A stretch of 64,000 bases of DNA from Neobacillus cucumis (lineage in GTDB: Bacteria > Bacillota > Bacilli > Bacillales > Cytobacillaceae): NCBI RefSeq assembly GCF_002860255.1, contig NZ_PGVE01000063.1, forward strand, positions 124,001 to 188,000, in the 5' to 3' direction. Below, piece by piece: positions 1-9,400 of this stretch. The notes under the pieces are model-generated. The model was not told the DNA's origin. It saw nothing but the letters and a program-made list of their open reading frames with translations, and made no database searches. Position 1 is the first letter of the stretch. Every line of letters begins with the position of its first letter. A program made the translations under genes and the position numbers.

Positions 1-881
1 TCAAACATCAAACGAGGGCAGATAAGGTGATATTAACGACAAATGGGATAATCATGACACTAATCGTCTTTGCTATTTTAATCCCATTAATTTATGTCAT
101 TATGGCATCGTTTACAGACCCAGCTACATTATTAAACAGTGGGATTACTCTTAATCCAGCTAAATGGACACTCCAGGGATATTCACGGGTGTTTAAAGAT
201 GGATCCTTATTAACAGGCTTTCGGAATTCACTTTTTTATTCGACTGCTTTTTCGATTATTTCCGTTACGATCACGTTGTTCGCGGCTTATCCATTATCGA
301 GGAAGGATTTTGTCGGCAGAAAAGTGATTATGACCCTCTTTATTATTACCATGTTTTTTGGCGGGGGATTAATTCCAACCTATTTGCTAGTCAAAAATTT
401 AAATATGCTAGATACCATTTGGGCCATTCTATTACCAGGTGCGGTCAATGTATGGAACATTATTTTAGCAAGAGCCTACTTTCAAGGCATTCCTAATGAA
501 TTACGGGAAGCAGCGATTGTGGACGGAACAACGGACATCCAGTTTTTCTTTAAAATCCTGCTTCCATTAAGTAAACCCATCATTGCCGTTTTAGTATTAT
601 ACCAATTTGTGGCACAGTGGAATTCCTACTTTGACGCCATGATCTATTTAAAAAGTGAGAATTTGCAGCCCTTGCAAATTGTTCTTCGATCCATCCTTGT
701 TCAAATGCAGCCAAGACCGGGAATGATTCAGGATGCACAAAATACAGCCCAGCTCCAGCAAATGGCGGAAATGGTTAAGTATTCAAGTATTGTAATTTCA
801 AGTTTGCCGCTTATTATTATCTATCCATTCTTCCAAAAATACTTTGAAAAAGGAGTCATGGTGGGTTCAATTAAGGGGTAA
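1..881 (+). CDS. Carbohydrate ABC transporter permease, LplC type (5' end outside window)
   Basis: Inner-membrane permease of an ABC importer for oligosaccharides. The reading frame is open through base 3 with no stop, so the true start lies upstream and the GTG at 27 is probably internal; only a few N-terminal residues should be missing, as about 292 are visible and LplC-family proteins have roughly 290-310. Several hydrophobic segments are visible, starting with TM1 near the N-terminus. The EAA loop typical of this family reads ELREAAIVDGTTDIQFFFKI, the contact site for the ATPase. The C-terminus ends in the usual KGVMVGSIKG. It lies 39 bp upstream of the binding-protein gene, so both probably belong to one operon. 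No ATPase gene is nearby, which fits use of a shared MsmX-like ATPase (inference). Substrate is inferred from the neighbouring fructan enzymes. Confidence 0.9.
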   Translation, partial: KHQTRADKVILTTNGIIMTLIVFAILIPLIYVIMASFTDPATLLNSGITLNPAKWTLQGYSRVFKDGSLLTGFRNSLFYSTAFSIISVTITLFAAYPLSRKDFVGRKVIMTLFIITMFFGGGLIPTYLLVKNLNMLDTIWAILLPGAVNVWNIILARAYFQGIPNELREAAIVDGTTDIQFFFKILLPLSKPIIAVLVLYQFVAQWNSYFDAMIYLKSENLQPLQIVLRSILVQMQPRPGMIQDAQNTAQLQQMAEMVKYSSIVISSLPLIIIYPFFQKYFEKGVMVGSIKG

Positions 882-920
882 AAAATGTATTTTTAAACTA
901 ATAAATGGGGGGAAGGAATT

Positions 921-2555
921 ATGAAGAAAAAGTATAAAATGAATTTTTTAGTAACAGCAGCACTGGTTACAAGTTTACTAGCTTCAGGTTGTTCGAATTC
1001 AGCCAGTTCGAAAAAAGAGGCAGATGGGGCCAATTCATCACCAAAGTATGAATTGAAAAATATCAATTTTCCATTAGACAAAAAGGTAACCTTAAAGTTT
1101 TTAACACAAAGCTCCCCAATTGCGCCAAAGGATCCAAATGATAAATTAATCTGGCAAAGAGTAGAAAAGGATACAAATGTTCATATTGATTGGACGAATT
1201 ATCCTTGGGAACAATTTGGAGATAAAAGGAATTTGGAACTTGCCAGCGGCGACCTGCCGGATGCTGTGTTTCACGCGGGCTTAAGTGATAACGATATTTT
1301 GCGATATGCCAAACAAGGAGTGATTGTTCCTGTTGAAGATTTAATTGATAAAGATATGCCAAATTTCAAGAAAGTCCTGGATACACGTCCTGAATATAAG
1401 AAATTAATCACTGCGTCAGATGGACATATCTATTCTTTCCCATGGATTGAGGAACTCGGAAGTGGAAAAGAAGCTATTCAAGCATTAGACGACATACCTT
1501 GGATCAATAAGAAATGGTTAGATGAGCTAGGACTGAAAATGCCGACAACCACTGATGAGTTAGAAAAGGTACTGATTGCCTTTAAAGAAAAGAAACCAGA
1601 GGGAAAAAATGATGTCATCCCGATGTCTTTCATGATTAACCATGGTGGTGAAGATCCGGCCATGCTTCTAGGAGCTTTTGGCCAAGGTGATAACTATGAT
1701 CATTATGTTGTTTCAGAAGATAAGAAAGTGGTCTATACAGCAAACCAAGATGGCTATAAAAAAGGAATTCAATGGCTTCACCAGTTGCAGCAGAAAGGTT
1801 TAATTGATAAGGAGGCCTTTACGCAAGACTGGAATACGTATGTGGCAAAGGGGAAGAACGGCCGTTACGGATTATACTTTACTTGGGATCGAGCTAATAT
1901 TTCTGGTAATAATGAAGATTACGTTCCACTTCCTCCATTAAAAGGACCGGATGGACAGGTCAATGTTGCGCGTACCAATGGTTATGGATTTGATAGAGGC
2001 AGAATGGTTATTACAAGTGCAAACAAAAACCTTGAATTAACGGCAAAATGGATTGATAAGGCATACGAACCAATTCAATCTGTACAAAATAACTGGGGTA
2101 CTTATGGAGATAAGAAACAACAAAATATATTTGAACTTACCAGCAATGGTTCTTTAAAACATTTACCGCTTGGATCCACTTCACCTTGGGATTTAAGGCA
2201 AAAAACAAATGTTGATGGGCCTTTGGCAGTTCTAGACAGCTACTATGGAACAGTAACAACCATGCCAGATGATGCTGCTTGGAGACTTGATATCTTGCAT
2301 AAAATATATGTTCCTTCTATGAAAGCAACCTATAATTATCCTCCGATTTTCTTAGATAAAGAGGATCAAGATCAATTAACACAACTGGAGACAGTGGTAA
2401 AACCATATGTTGAAAGAAAGAAAGCAGAATGGATCTTAAAAGGCGGTATTGAAAAACAATGGGACGATTATTTAAAACAATTAGATAAAAACGGTCTTCC
2501 TAAACTACTAGATATTAAACAAAAAGCTTTAGATAAATATAATGCTGGGGAATAA
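921..2555 (+). CDS. Extracellular solute-binding lipoprotein of the oligosaccharide ABC importer (LipO/LplA-like)
   Basis: Captures the sugar outside the membrane and delivers it to the permeases. It has a lysine-rich signal peptide followed by a lipobox, LASGC, with the lipidated Cys near residue 24, and then a Ser/Asn-rich linker. At 544 residues it matches the large LipO/LplA-type binding proteins that pair with LplB/LplC permeases rather than the shorter MalE type. The ATG at 921 has a strong GGGGGGAAGG ribosome binding site about 6 bp upstream. A hairpin follows the stop. Its position between an LplC-like permease and a fructokinase/GH32 pair suggests a fructo-oligosaccharide substrate, but this is inferred from context only. 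Confidence 0.9.
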   Translation: MKKKYKMNFLVTAALVTSLLASGCSNSASSKKEADGANSSPKYELKNINFPLDKKVTLKFLTQSSPIAPKDPNDKLIWQRVEKDTNVHIDWTNYPWEQFGDKRNLELASGDLPDAVFHAGLSDNDILRYAKQGVIVPVEDLIDKDMPNFKKVLDTRPEYKKLITASDGHIYSFPWIEELGSGKEAIQALDDIPWINKKWLDELGLKMPTTTDELEKVLIAFKEKKPEGKNDVIPMSFMINHGGEDPAMLLGAFGQGDNYDHYVVSEDKKVVYTANQDGYKKGIQWLHQLQQKGLIDKEAFTQDWNTYVAKGKNGRYGLYFTWDRANISGNNEDYVPLPPLKGPDGQVNVARTNGYGFDRGRMVITSANKNLELTAKWIDKAYEPIQSVQNNWGTYGDKKQQNIFELTSNGSLKHLPLGSTSPWDLRQKTNVDGPLAVLDSYYGTVTTMPDDAAWRLDILHKIYVPSMKATYNYPPIFLDKEDQDQLTQLETVVKPYVERKKAEWILKGGIEKQWDDYLKQLDKNGLPKLLDIKQKALDKYNAGE

Positions 2556-2588
2556 GTTAGTAAGCTATTAAATAAGAGAGTGACCAAC

Positions 2589-2627
2589 AAGCCGAAACAG
2601 AATTTCGTTTCTGTTCGGCTTATTTCT
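2589..2627 (+). terminator. Rho-independent terminator after the binding-protein gene
   Basis: The inverted repeat AAGCCGAA-ACAGAA / TTCTG-TTCGGCTT, with one bulge, is followed by a T-rich stretch. It separates the transporter genes from the fructokinase gene and may allow partial read-through. Confidence 0.65.
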
Positions 2628-2676
2628 TCATGGAAAAGCAGATTTTCATACCGCTAGAAAGTTAGGTGAGTGAGAT

Positions 2677-3645
2677 ATGTATGATGTTGTAGCATTAGGT
2701 GAAGTATTGATTGATTTTACACCGGCAGGGATTTCAGAAAATGGAGAAGTTCGGTTTGAAAGAAATCCAGGAGGAGCCCCGGCAAATGTTCTTGCAGCGC
2801 TAGCTAAGTTAGGAAAGAAAACCGCGTTTATAGGTAAAGTAGGTAATGACCAGTTTGGCCATTATTTACATTCAGTATTACGTTGGAATAACATCGACAC
2901 AAAGGGCGTTGTATTTTCGAATGAGTCCAATACTACACTAGCTTTTGTTCATCTAGATGACCAAGGGGATCGTTCTTTCAGTTTTTACCGTAATCCTGGG
3001 GCAGATAGGATGCTAAAGGAGCAAGAAGTCGATCTAGAGTTATTAAACCATACGCGTATCTTCCACTTTGGAACGATATCAATGACGCATGAACCTACTG
3101 CATCTGCCACTTTAAAGGCGATTACTTATGCGAAAGAAAAGGGTCATCTCATCTCCTTTGATCCTAATTTAAGAGTGAAACTTTGGGAGAATTTGAGTTA
3201 TGCAAAGGCTATGTTTAATGTAGGTTTACGATATGCCAATGTCTTAAAACTATCTGAAGAAGAGCTTGAATTTATCTCTGGCTCGAAAGACCCTCATACG
3301 GGAACGGCTTATATTTTTAATCAATACCATACTGAATTAATCTTCGTTACGATGGGGGCTGAAGGCTGCTTTTATCGACTAGGAGAAAAAGTAGGAAAAT
3401 GCAGCGGGTATAAGGTGGAGTCAATCGATACAACAGGTGCAGGCGATGCCTTCTTAGCGGGCATCCTTTATCAAATACTTGAGAACAAGCGTTTGATATC
3501 TAATTTGAGTTTGGACGATGTAGAACAAATGGTATTATTTGCAAATGCAATGGGTGCCTTAGTAACAATGAAAAAAGGGGCGATCCCGGCAATGCCATCA
3601 GTGGAAGATATTATAGCGCTAAGAGACAGCCAAGTGCTAATGTGA
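2677..3645 (+). CDS. PfkB-family fructokinase
   Basis: Predicted to phosphorylate fructose to fructose-6-phosphate with ATP in the cytoplasm. The N-terminal PfkB substrate-binding signature is present (NPGGAPANVLAALAKLG), as is the C-terminal signature DTTGAGDAFLAG around residues 251-262, with D257 as the catalytic base. The length of 322 residues is standard. The start is the ATG at 2677 with a GGTGAG ribosome binding site upstream. It ends 19 bp before the cytoplasmic GH32 gene, so the two are almost certainly co-transcribed, giving hydrolysis then phosphorylation of the released fructose. PfkB kinases for other ketoses cannot be excluded from sequence alone, but the GH32 linkage makes fructose the best guess. 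Confidence 0.88.
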   Translation: MYDVVALGEVLIDFTPAGISENGEVRFERNPGGAPANVLAALAKLGKKTAFIGKVGNDQFGHYLHSVLRWNNIDTKGVVFSNESNTTLAFVHLDDQGDRSFSFYRNPGADRMLKEQEVDLELLNHTRIFHFGTISMTHEPTASATLKAITYAKEKGHLISFDPNLRVKLWENLSYAKAMFNVGLRYANVLKLSEEELEFISGSKDPHTGTAYIFNQYHTELIFVTMGAEGCFYRLGEKVGKCSGYKVESIDTTGAGDAFLAGILYQILENKRLISNLSLDDVEQMVLFANAMGALVTMKKGAIPAMPSVEDIIALRDSQVLM

Positions 3646-3664
3646 AAAGGAGAATTGAACCATA

Positions 3665-5140
3665 ATGAACAAAATTAATGTGAATGAAAAGTTTCGTCCG
3701 CAGTATCACTTCACACCGGAATCCAACTGGATGAATGATCCAAATGGAATGGTCTATTATGCAGGGGAGTACCATTTGTTTTTTCAGCATCATCCTTATG
3801 GAACGACCTGGGGTCCCATGCATTGGGGACATGCTGTAAGTAAGGATTTAATTCATTGGGAACACCTTCCCATCGCCTTGGCACCTGATGAGCATGGTGA
3901 TATATTTTCTGGCAGTGTGGTGGTCGATTGGAATGATTCAACAGGCTTTTTTCAAGGTGCTTCTGGGCTAGTTGCGATTTTTACCCATGCTGACCAATAC
4001 CCGGATTCGGACCTTCCAAGACAGAGACAAAGTCTTGCCTATAGTACAGATCAGGGACGTACTTGGATTAAATATGAAGGAAATCCTGTCTTAGCAGAAG
4101 AATCAATCATTGATTTTCGTGATCCGAAAGTATTTTGGCATGAAGAAACCAATCAATGGATTATGATTCTTGCTGCAGGGGACCATGTAAGGTTTTATAC
4201 TTCACACAACCTAAAGTCATGGGAATTTGCAAGTGAATTCGGAGCTCAATCAGGGTCCCATGCTGGAGTCTGGGAGTGTCCTGACATCTTTAAAATATCA
4301 GTTGATGAAAATGAAGATACGGAAAAATGGGTGATGATTGTAAGTATTGGTAATGATTCTGCTTATGTCGAGGGTTCAAGAACACAGTACTTTATAGGTG
4401 ACTTTGACGGTTTCTCGTTTACTAATGATAACCCTGATGACACAGTACTTTGGCTTGACCATGGTAGAGATAATTATGCAGGTGTTACATGGTCAGATAT
4501 CTCCAATGAAGATGGCCGGCGAATCTTTATTGGCTGGATGAGTAATTGGAAATATGCGAATGAAACACCGACCATTGGGTGGAGAAGTGCGATGACATTG
4601 CCGCGGGAATTAACATTAAAAGAAACCTCTGAGGGCGTTAGACTTATTCAAACTCCGGTGACTGAGCTTGAAAAAATCAGACGGGAAAAACGGTCATGGG
4701 ATCAGTTCATCATTGAACCAGGGAAAAATGTATCAATTGACGTTTCTGGAGAACAGTCAGAAATTATAGCTGAATTTGAACTTCAGTCAGCAACAGAATT
4801 TGGTATTAAAATTCGAAAATCTGAATCTGAGGAAACCATTATCGGATATGATGCTGTAAATGAATTCCTATTTGTTAATCGTAATAACTCAGGAGTTACT
4901 GAGTTTAACGAATATTTTCCTTGCATGCATGGATCTTCATTAAAGACAGAGAATAATCTACTTAAACTGCACATTTTTGTTGATAGTTCCTCCGTCGAGA
5001 TTTTTGCGAACAATGGCCAAGTGGTGATCACGGATTTAATCTTCCCTGATCCTAAAAGTACAGGAATTGAATTATATACAACAAATAAGAAAGTTAAATT
5101 AGCCTCGTTAGTTATCGTTCAATTGGCTTCGATTTTTTAA
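3665..5140 (+). CDS. Cytoplasmic GH32 beta-fructosidase (sucrose/fructo-oligosaccharide hydrolase)
   Basis: Cleaves terminal beta-fructosyl units from imported sucrose or fructo-oligosaccharides. The GH32 catalytic triad is complete: nucleophile D25 in WMNDPNG, transition-state stabiliser D153 in FRDP, and acid/base E204 in WECPD. A C-terminal beta-sandwich follows, with the typical FVDSSSVEIFANNGQ stretch near residue 440. There is no signal peptide, so the enzyme is intracellular; 491 residues is normal for the SacA/ScrB/SacC-catalytic group. ATG 3665 is preceded by AAAGGAG. It follows the fructokinase gene closely. Whether the natural substrate is free or phosphorylated sugar is not settled by sequence, but an ABC importer rather than a PTS next door favours unphosphorylated substrate. 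Confidence 0.93.
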   Translation: MNKINVNEKFRPQYHFTPESNWMNDPNGMVYYAGEYHLFFQHHPYGTTWGPMHWGHAVSKDLIHWEHLPIALAPDEHGDIFSGSVVVDWNDSTGFFQGASGLVAIFTHADQYPDSDLPRQRQSLAYSTDQGRTWIKYEGNPVLAEESIIDFRDPKVFWHEETNQWIMILAAGDHVRFYTSHNLKSWEFASEFGAQSGSHAGVWECPDIFKISVDENEDTEKWVMIVSIGNDSAYVEGSRTQYFIGDFDGFSFTNDNPDDTVLWLDHGRDNYAGVTWSDISNEDGRRIFIGWMSNWKYANETPTIGWRSAMTLPRELTLKETSEGVRLIQTPVTELEKIRREKRSWDQFIIEPGKNVSIDVSGEQSEIIAEFELQSATEFGIKIRKSESEETIIGYDAVNEFLFVNRNNSGVTEFNEYFPCMHGSSLKTENNLLKLHIFVDSSSVEIFANNGQVVITDLIFPDPKSTGIELYTTNKKVKLASLVIVQLASIF

Positions 5141-5223
5141 TGACTACATCCAGTCTTGTTTTTTCTGATAACTGCTGAAGTTAATTGTTATGTCAAATTT
5201 AATGTAAATGAAATATTTGAGTT

Positions 5224-5259
5224 AGGGCAGATTACAACCTGAGTGATCCTGCCCTTTTT
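5224..5259 (+). terminator. Probable terminator after the cytoplasmic GH32 gene
   Basis: AGGGCAG and CTGCCCT form a 7-bp stem that can be extended with a bulge, with a loop of about 18 nt, followed by TTTTT. It lies 84 bp after the GH32 stop codon. Confidence 0.55.
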
Positions 5260-5302
5260 CAGCCATTAATTGAGTTTAAAACACTTAATAGGAGGGCTTT
5301 TC

Positions 5303-6418
5303 ATGCAATTAGGCTTTATTGGATGTGGGGTTATTTCAACTGAACATGTTGAAGGATTAGCGGAGTTAAAGAGCAGCGGGCTGGAAACATTTGAATTGTC
5401 AGCAGTCTGTGATATTCAGTTTGAAAGAGCGGCAAATTTTGCTTTAGAGGTTGAAAAACGGTTAGGTAAACGCCCTGCTGTATATTCTGATTATCGTGTG
5501 ATGTTAGAAATAGAACAATTAGATGCCGTTTCTATTTTGGTTAATCATGATTTGCATCATTCAGTAGCTGAAGATTGCTTTGCTGCGGGAGTAAATGTGC
5601 AAATGCAAAAACCGTTAGCAATTTCCCCTTCTTTTGGTCAGAAAATGATTTCTGATGCCAAAAAGTATAATCGTGTTCTAACAGTTTCAGAACCAAGTGT
5701 GTTAGGTGCAGCAAATGTTGCGATGGTCAATGCTGTAAAAGATGGAATAATTGGTTCTGTTTTTTTAATCATGGATTATGCGACAGTTTCTTTAAATCGA
5801 GGATTTTTCGCTGGTACTCCGTGGAGGCATATGAAGGGGAAGGCCGGGGCTGGCTGGATTAATGATCATGGTGTACACCGAACACACTTCTTTACTGAAA
5901 TTAATGGTGCGATTGATGAGGTTTTTGCCTATACAGAAATTTTTGAAAAAGAATTAAGTAATGGTGAGTTGACAATTAAACCTACTGGAGAAGATACTGC
6001 CGTTACTGTATTTAAATTTAATAATGGGGGACTTGGACATTGGATGTGTGCCACATCGGCTCATGGTGAAAGAACCGGAGGTGTGTGGATTTATGGGAAT
6101 AAAGGATGTCTTCGTCCGGGACAGCATGTAACACTTGATGATGGAAGAAGAATTTTGATACCAGAGTTAATAGAAAAATATGCATCGGATATTATTAAAC
6201 ATCCATTTGGCCATTCCTATGTGGAATTATGGGATGCGATAGTTAAAAATAAGACACCTATTTCTAGTGCTCAAAGAGGCTTAGAAGCATTAGGCGTTGT
6301 ATTTGCTGCACTAGAATCGGCAACAATTGGCCAGCCAGTCAAAGTTAACGACATCCTAAATGGTAAAAAGCACAAGTATGAAGATACAGTTTTTGATGAG
6401 ATGGAATCAAATAAGTGA
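5303..6418 (+). CDS. Gfo/Idh/MocA-family NAD(P)-dependent oxidoreductase
   Basis: Predicted sugar or polyol dehydrogenase acting in the cytoplasm. The Rossmann nucleotide-binding motif GFIGCG begins at residue 4. The family EKP motif is present as QKP (VQMQKPLAIS), keeping the catalytic Lys but not the Glu. The metal-free active-site stretch NDHGVHRTHFF corresponds to the usual DxGxH region. The open frame runs back to a TTG at 5270, but the ATG at 5303 has AGGAGGG at the right spacing and is chosen, giving 371 residues. It sits between two GH32 genes, suggesting processing of an unusual sugar from fructan or a fructoside. The substrate cannot be named. Confidence 0.82.
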   Translation: MQLGFIGCGVISTEHVEGLAELKSSGLETFELSAVCDIQFERAANFALEVEKRLGKRPAVYSDYRVMLEIEQLDAVSILVNHDLHHSVAEDCFAAGVNVQMQKPLAISPSFGQKMISDAKKYNRVLTVSEPSVLGAANVAMVNAVKDGIIGSVFLIMDYATVSLNRGFFAGTPWRHMKGKAGAGWINDHGVHRTHFFTEINGAIDEVFAYTEIFEKELSNGELTIKPTGEDTAVTVFKFNNGGLGHWMCATSAHGERTGGVWIYGNKGCLRPGQHVTLDDGRRILIPELIEKYASDIIKHPFGHSYVELWDAIVKNKTPISSAQRGLEALGVVFAALESATIGQPVKVNDILNGKKHKYEDTVFDEMESNK

Positions 6419-6485
6419 ATTTATAATCGAGCTCTAATAAAGATATGAATCTAGTAATTGATGTAATTGGAAGAGAGGGCAAAGG

Positions 6486-9400
6486 ATGAAATCGACTTTG
6501 AAAAAATGGACTTTTGTATTTTTGTCAATCGTGCTTATCATGGCTGCAATGGGAACGATATTTACTCATCCTACGACAGGCAAGGCAACTGAATCGACAG
6601 AAACCGGGGAGGGTTCAACTATTATTGAAAACACAACCAAAGCAAATACGAATTTAACAGACTGGCAAGTGAAAGGGAAAGGCACATTAGAAGACACAGA
6701 ACAGGGACTTTTGCTCACTTCGGAACCTAAAGGGAATGTTATGGCGATATCGGGTGTAATATCAGAAGATTTTATTTTTGAAGCCGATGTAAAAATCATC
6801 GACAAGAACGCAGACGCCACATTAGTGTTCCGGTCAAATGAAGATGGGTGGGACTCGTACATGCTGCAAATCGTGCCAAATGCGGGGATTATTCGTCTTC
6901 GTGATGCTCGTGATGAGTCGAGATTAAAAGTCGAACACCTAGTGAACCTGCAAGAAGGAGGGATCTATCATCTGATGGTAAAGGCGGTTGGTGATCATCT
7001 CCAAGTTTATTGGGGGGATCATTATGCTCCTGTCATTGATGTTCATAACGATTTATACAAGAAGGGGTTACTAGGTCTTTACGTATGGGATGGATCTGCC
7101 TTATTCCAAAATGTAAGCGTTAGCAAATTATCTAGCAATCTAGTCTCTTCTCAATATAAGGAAGGAAGCTGGGAACCAAACATCAAAGGGTTGAAGGGAA
7201 TTGCCGTTGATGGGGGGGAAGCCAAGCAAATATATAATAAGAGTGAAAGCGACTTTGTTCTTGAAGGAAATATATCATTTGACCAAGATCTAGCGAAAGC
7301 TGGCCTTTTATTTCGCACAAATGAGCAAGGAACTACGGGTTATCAAGCGGTACTTATCAAAGAAGGAAACTCGGTCAAAGCTCAATTGGAGAAAGCGGAC
7401 GGTACTGTACTTAAAACATCAGACCGCATTTATAAAACTCAAGAAGGTAGCATACACCATCTAGAAATTATCACAAACGGCAATCAAATGGAACTTTATG
7501 TTGATGGGTATACGGATGCAGCTGTAAAAGTGACGGATACGAGTTACAGTACTGGACTTGCCGGTTTTATCGTTAAATCAGGTACTGCTTACTTTCAAGA
7601 TGTTTATGTTGTTCCATTATCCAGTTATTATGAAGAAAAATATAGACCGGATTATCATTATACCCCAGCTCGAGGATCTGTAAGTGATCCGAATGGACTC
7701 GTCTATTTTGAAGGTGAGTATCATTTGTTCCATCAGGATGGAGGAACTTGGGCTCATGCAGTAAGTAAAGATTTGGTAAATTGGAAGCGACTTCCTATTG
7801 CGTTACCATGGAATGATTATGGACATGTATGGTCTGGTTCTGCCATAGCAGATGTAACAAATGCCTCCGGTTTATTCACTCATGCTGGTGGTAAAGGGCT
7901 CATTGCCTACTATACTTCATTTAACCCAGATGGACCGAATGGTAATCAGCGGGTTGGTCTTGCCTATAGTACCGATCAAGGGCGTACCTGGAAATATTCA
8001 ACAGAGCACCCCATCGTTATCGAGAATCCGGGTAAGAATGGTGACGATCTGGGCGGATGGGATTTCCGTGATCCAAAGGTGGTCCGAGATGAGACGAACA
8101 ATCGGTGGATTATGGTTGTATCTGGAGGAGATCACATTCGTTTCTTTACTTCAACTAACTTAATAGATTGGAAGCTTACGGATAATTTTGGTTATGGTAA
8201 TTATGTTCGCGGCGGTGTATGGGAATGCCCTGATCTTTTCGAACTTCCGATAGACGGTACAGGGGAGAAGAAATGGGTTCTGATGATCAGTACAGGAGCC
8301 AATCCGAAGACACAAGGATCAGATGCGGAATATTTTATTGGCAATCTGACAGCGGAGGGTAAATTTATCAATGATAATCCAGCAGGTACTGTGCTAAAAG
8401 CGGATTACGGAAAAGAGTTCTATGCGTCGACGTCCTTCGCCAATATGCCGGATAACCGCCGTGTGATGTTAGCGTGGATGACCAACTGGGATTATCCATT
8501 TGCTTTCCCAACGACGGGCTGGAAGGGAGAACTGACCATTCCAAGAGAAGTAAGATTGGTGAATACAAGTGATGGACTGAGACTTGCACAGGCTCCGATT
8601 AAGGAACTTCAGACTATTCGCAGTACCATATTTCAGGCGCAAAATAAGGCAGTCAACCCAACCAATGCTTCCAGCTTGATGAAGGGAATTTATTCAGGTG
8701 CTTTTGAAATAGAAGCGGAGATCGAAATTCCTGAGGACAGCAAAACAACTGAATTTGGATTTCATGTTCGCGAAGGGGCTGGCCAAAAAACAGTTGTTGG
8801 CTACAAAACAGAGGACAATCTATTATTTGTGGATCGTGCTGAGTCAGGAGAGACTGATTTCTCCAGCCTTTTTTCTACTTTACATGAAGCACCTTTAAAA
8901 CCAAATAATAAACGTATCAAACTGAATCTATTTGTAGATAATTCTTCGATCGAGGTATTTGCTAATGATGGAAAAGTAGTTTTTTCTGATGTCATTTTCC
9001 CTGATCCATCAAGTCGCAGCATGAACTTCTACACAAAGGGTGGAGAGGTGAAGGTTGTATCTTTAAACGTACACTCGTTATCCAATACTTGGAACCCATA
9101 CGTTGATGAGGGTACGAGTATTGTCATGGATTCAAATCAAAGAGAGATGAATATCGGTGATTCTCTCACTTTATTTGCGTCTGTGAAAAACGGAAAAGGA
9201 AAGGGAACTCAGCCAATCGAGTGGAAATCGAGTAATCCGAATGTAGTGAGGGTTGCCTCCACAGCTGACTCCAAAGCCGAACTTAAAGCGGGAAGCAAAG
9301 GCGAAGCGATTATTACCGCCTCTGAACCAAATGGAAAGGCTTCTGCAAGTGTTGTGGTAAGAGTGTATGATGGTGAATTCTATACGAATCTAACAGGATG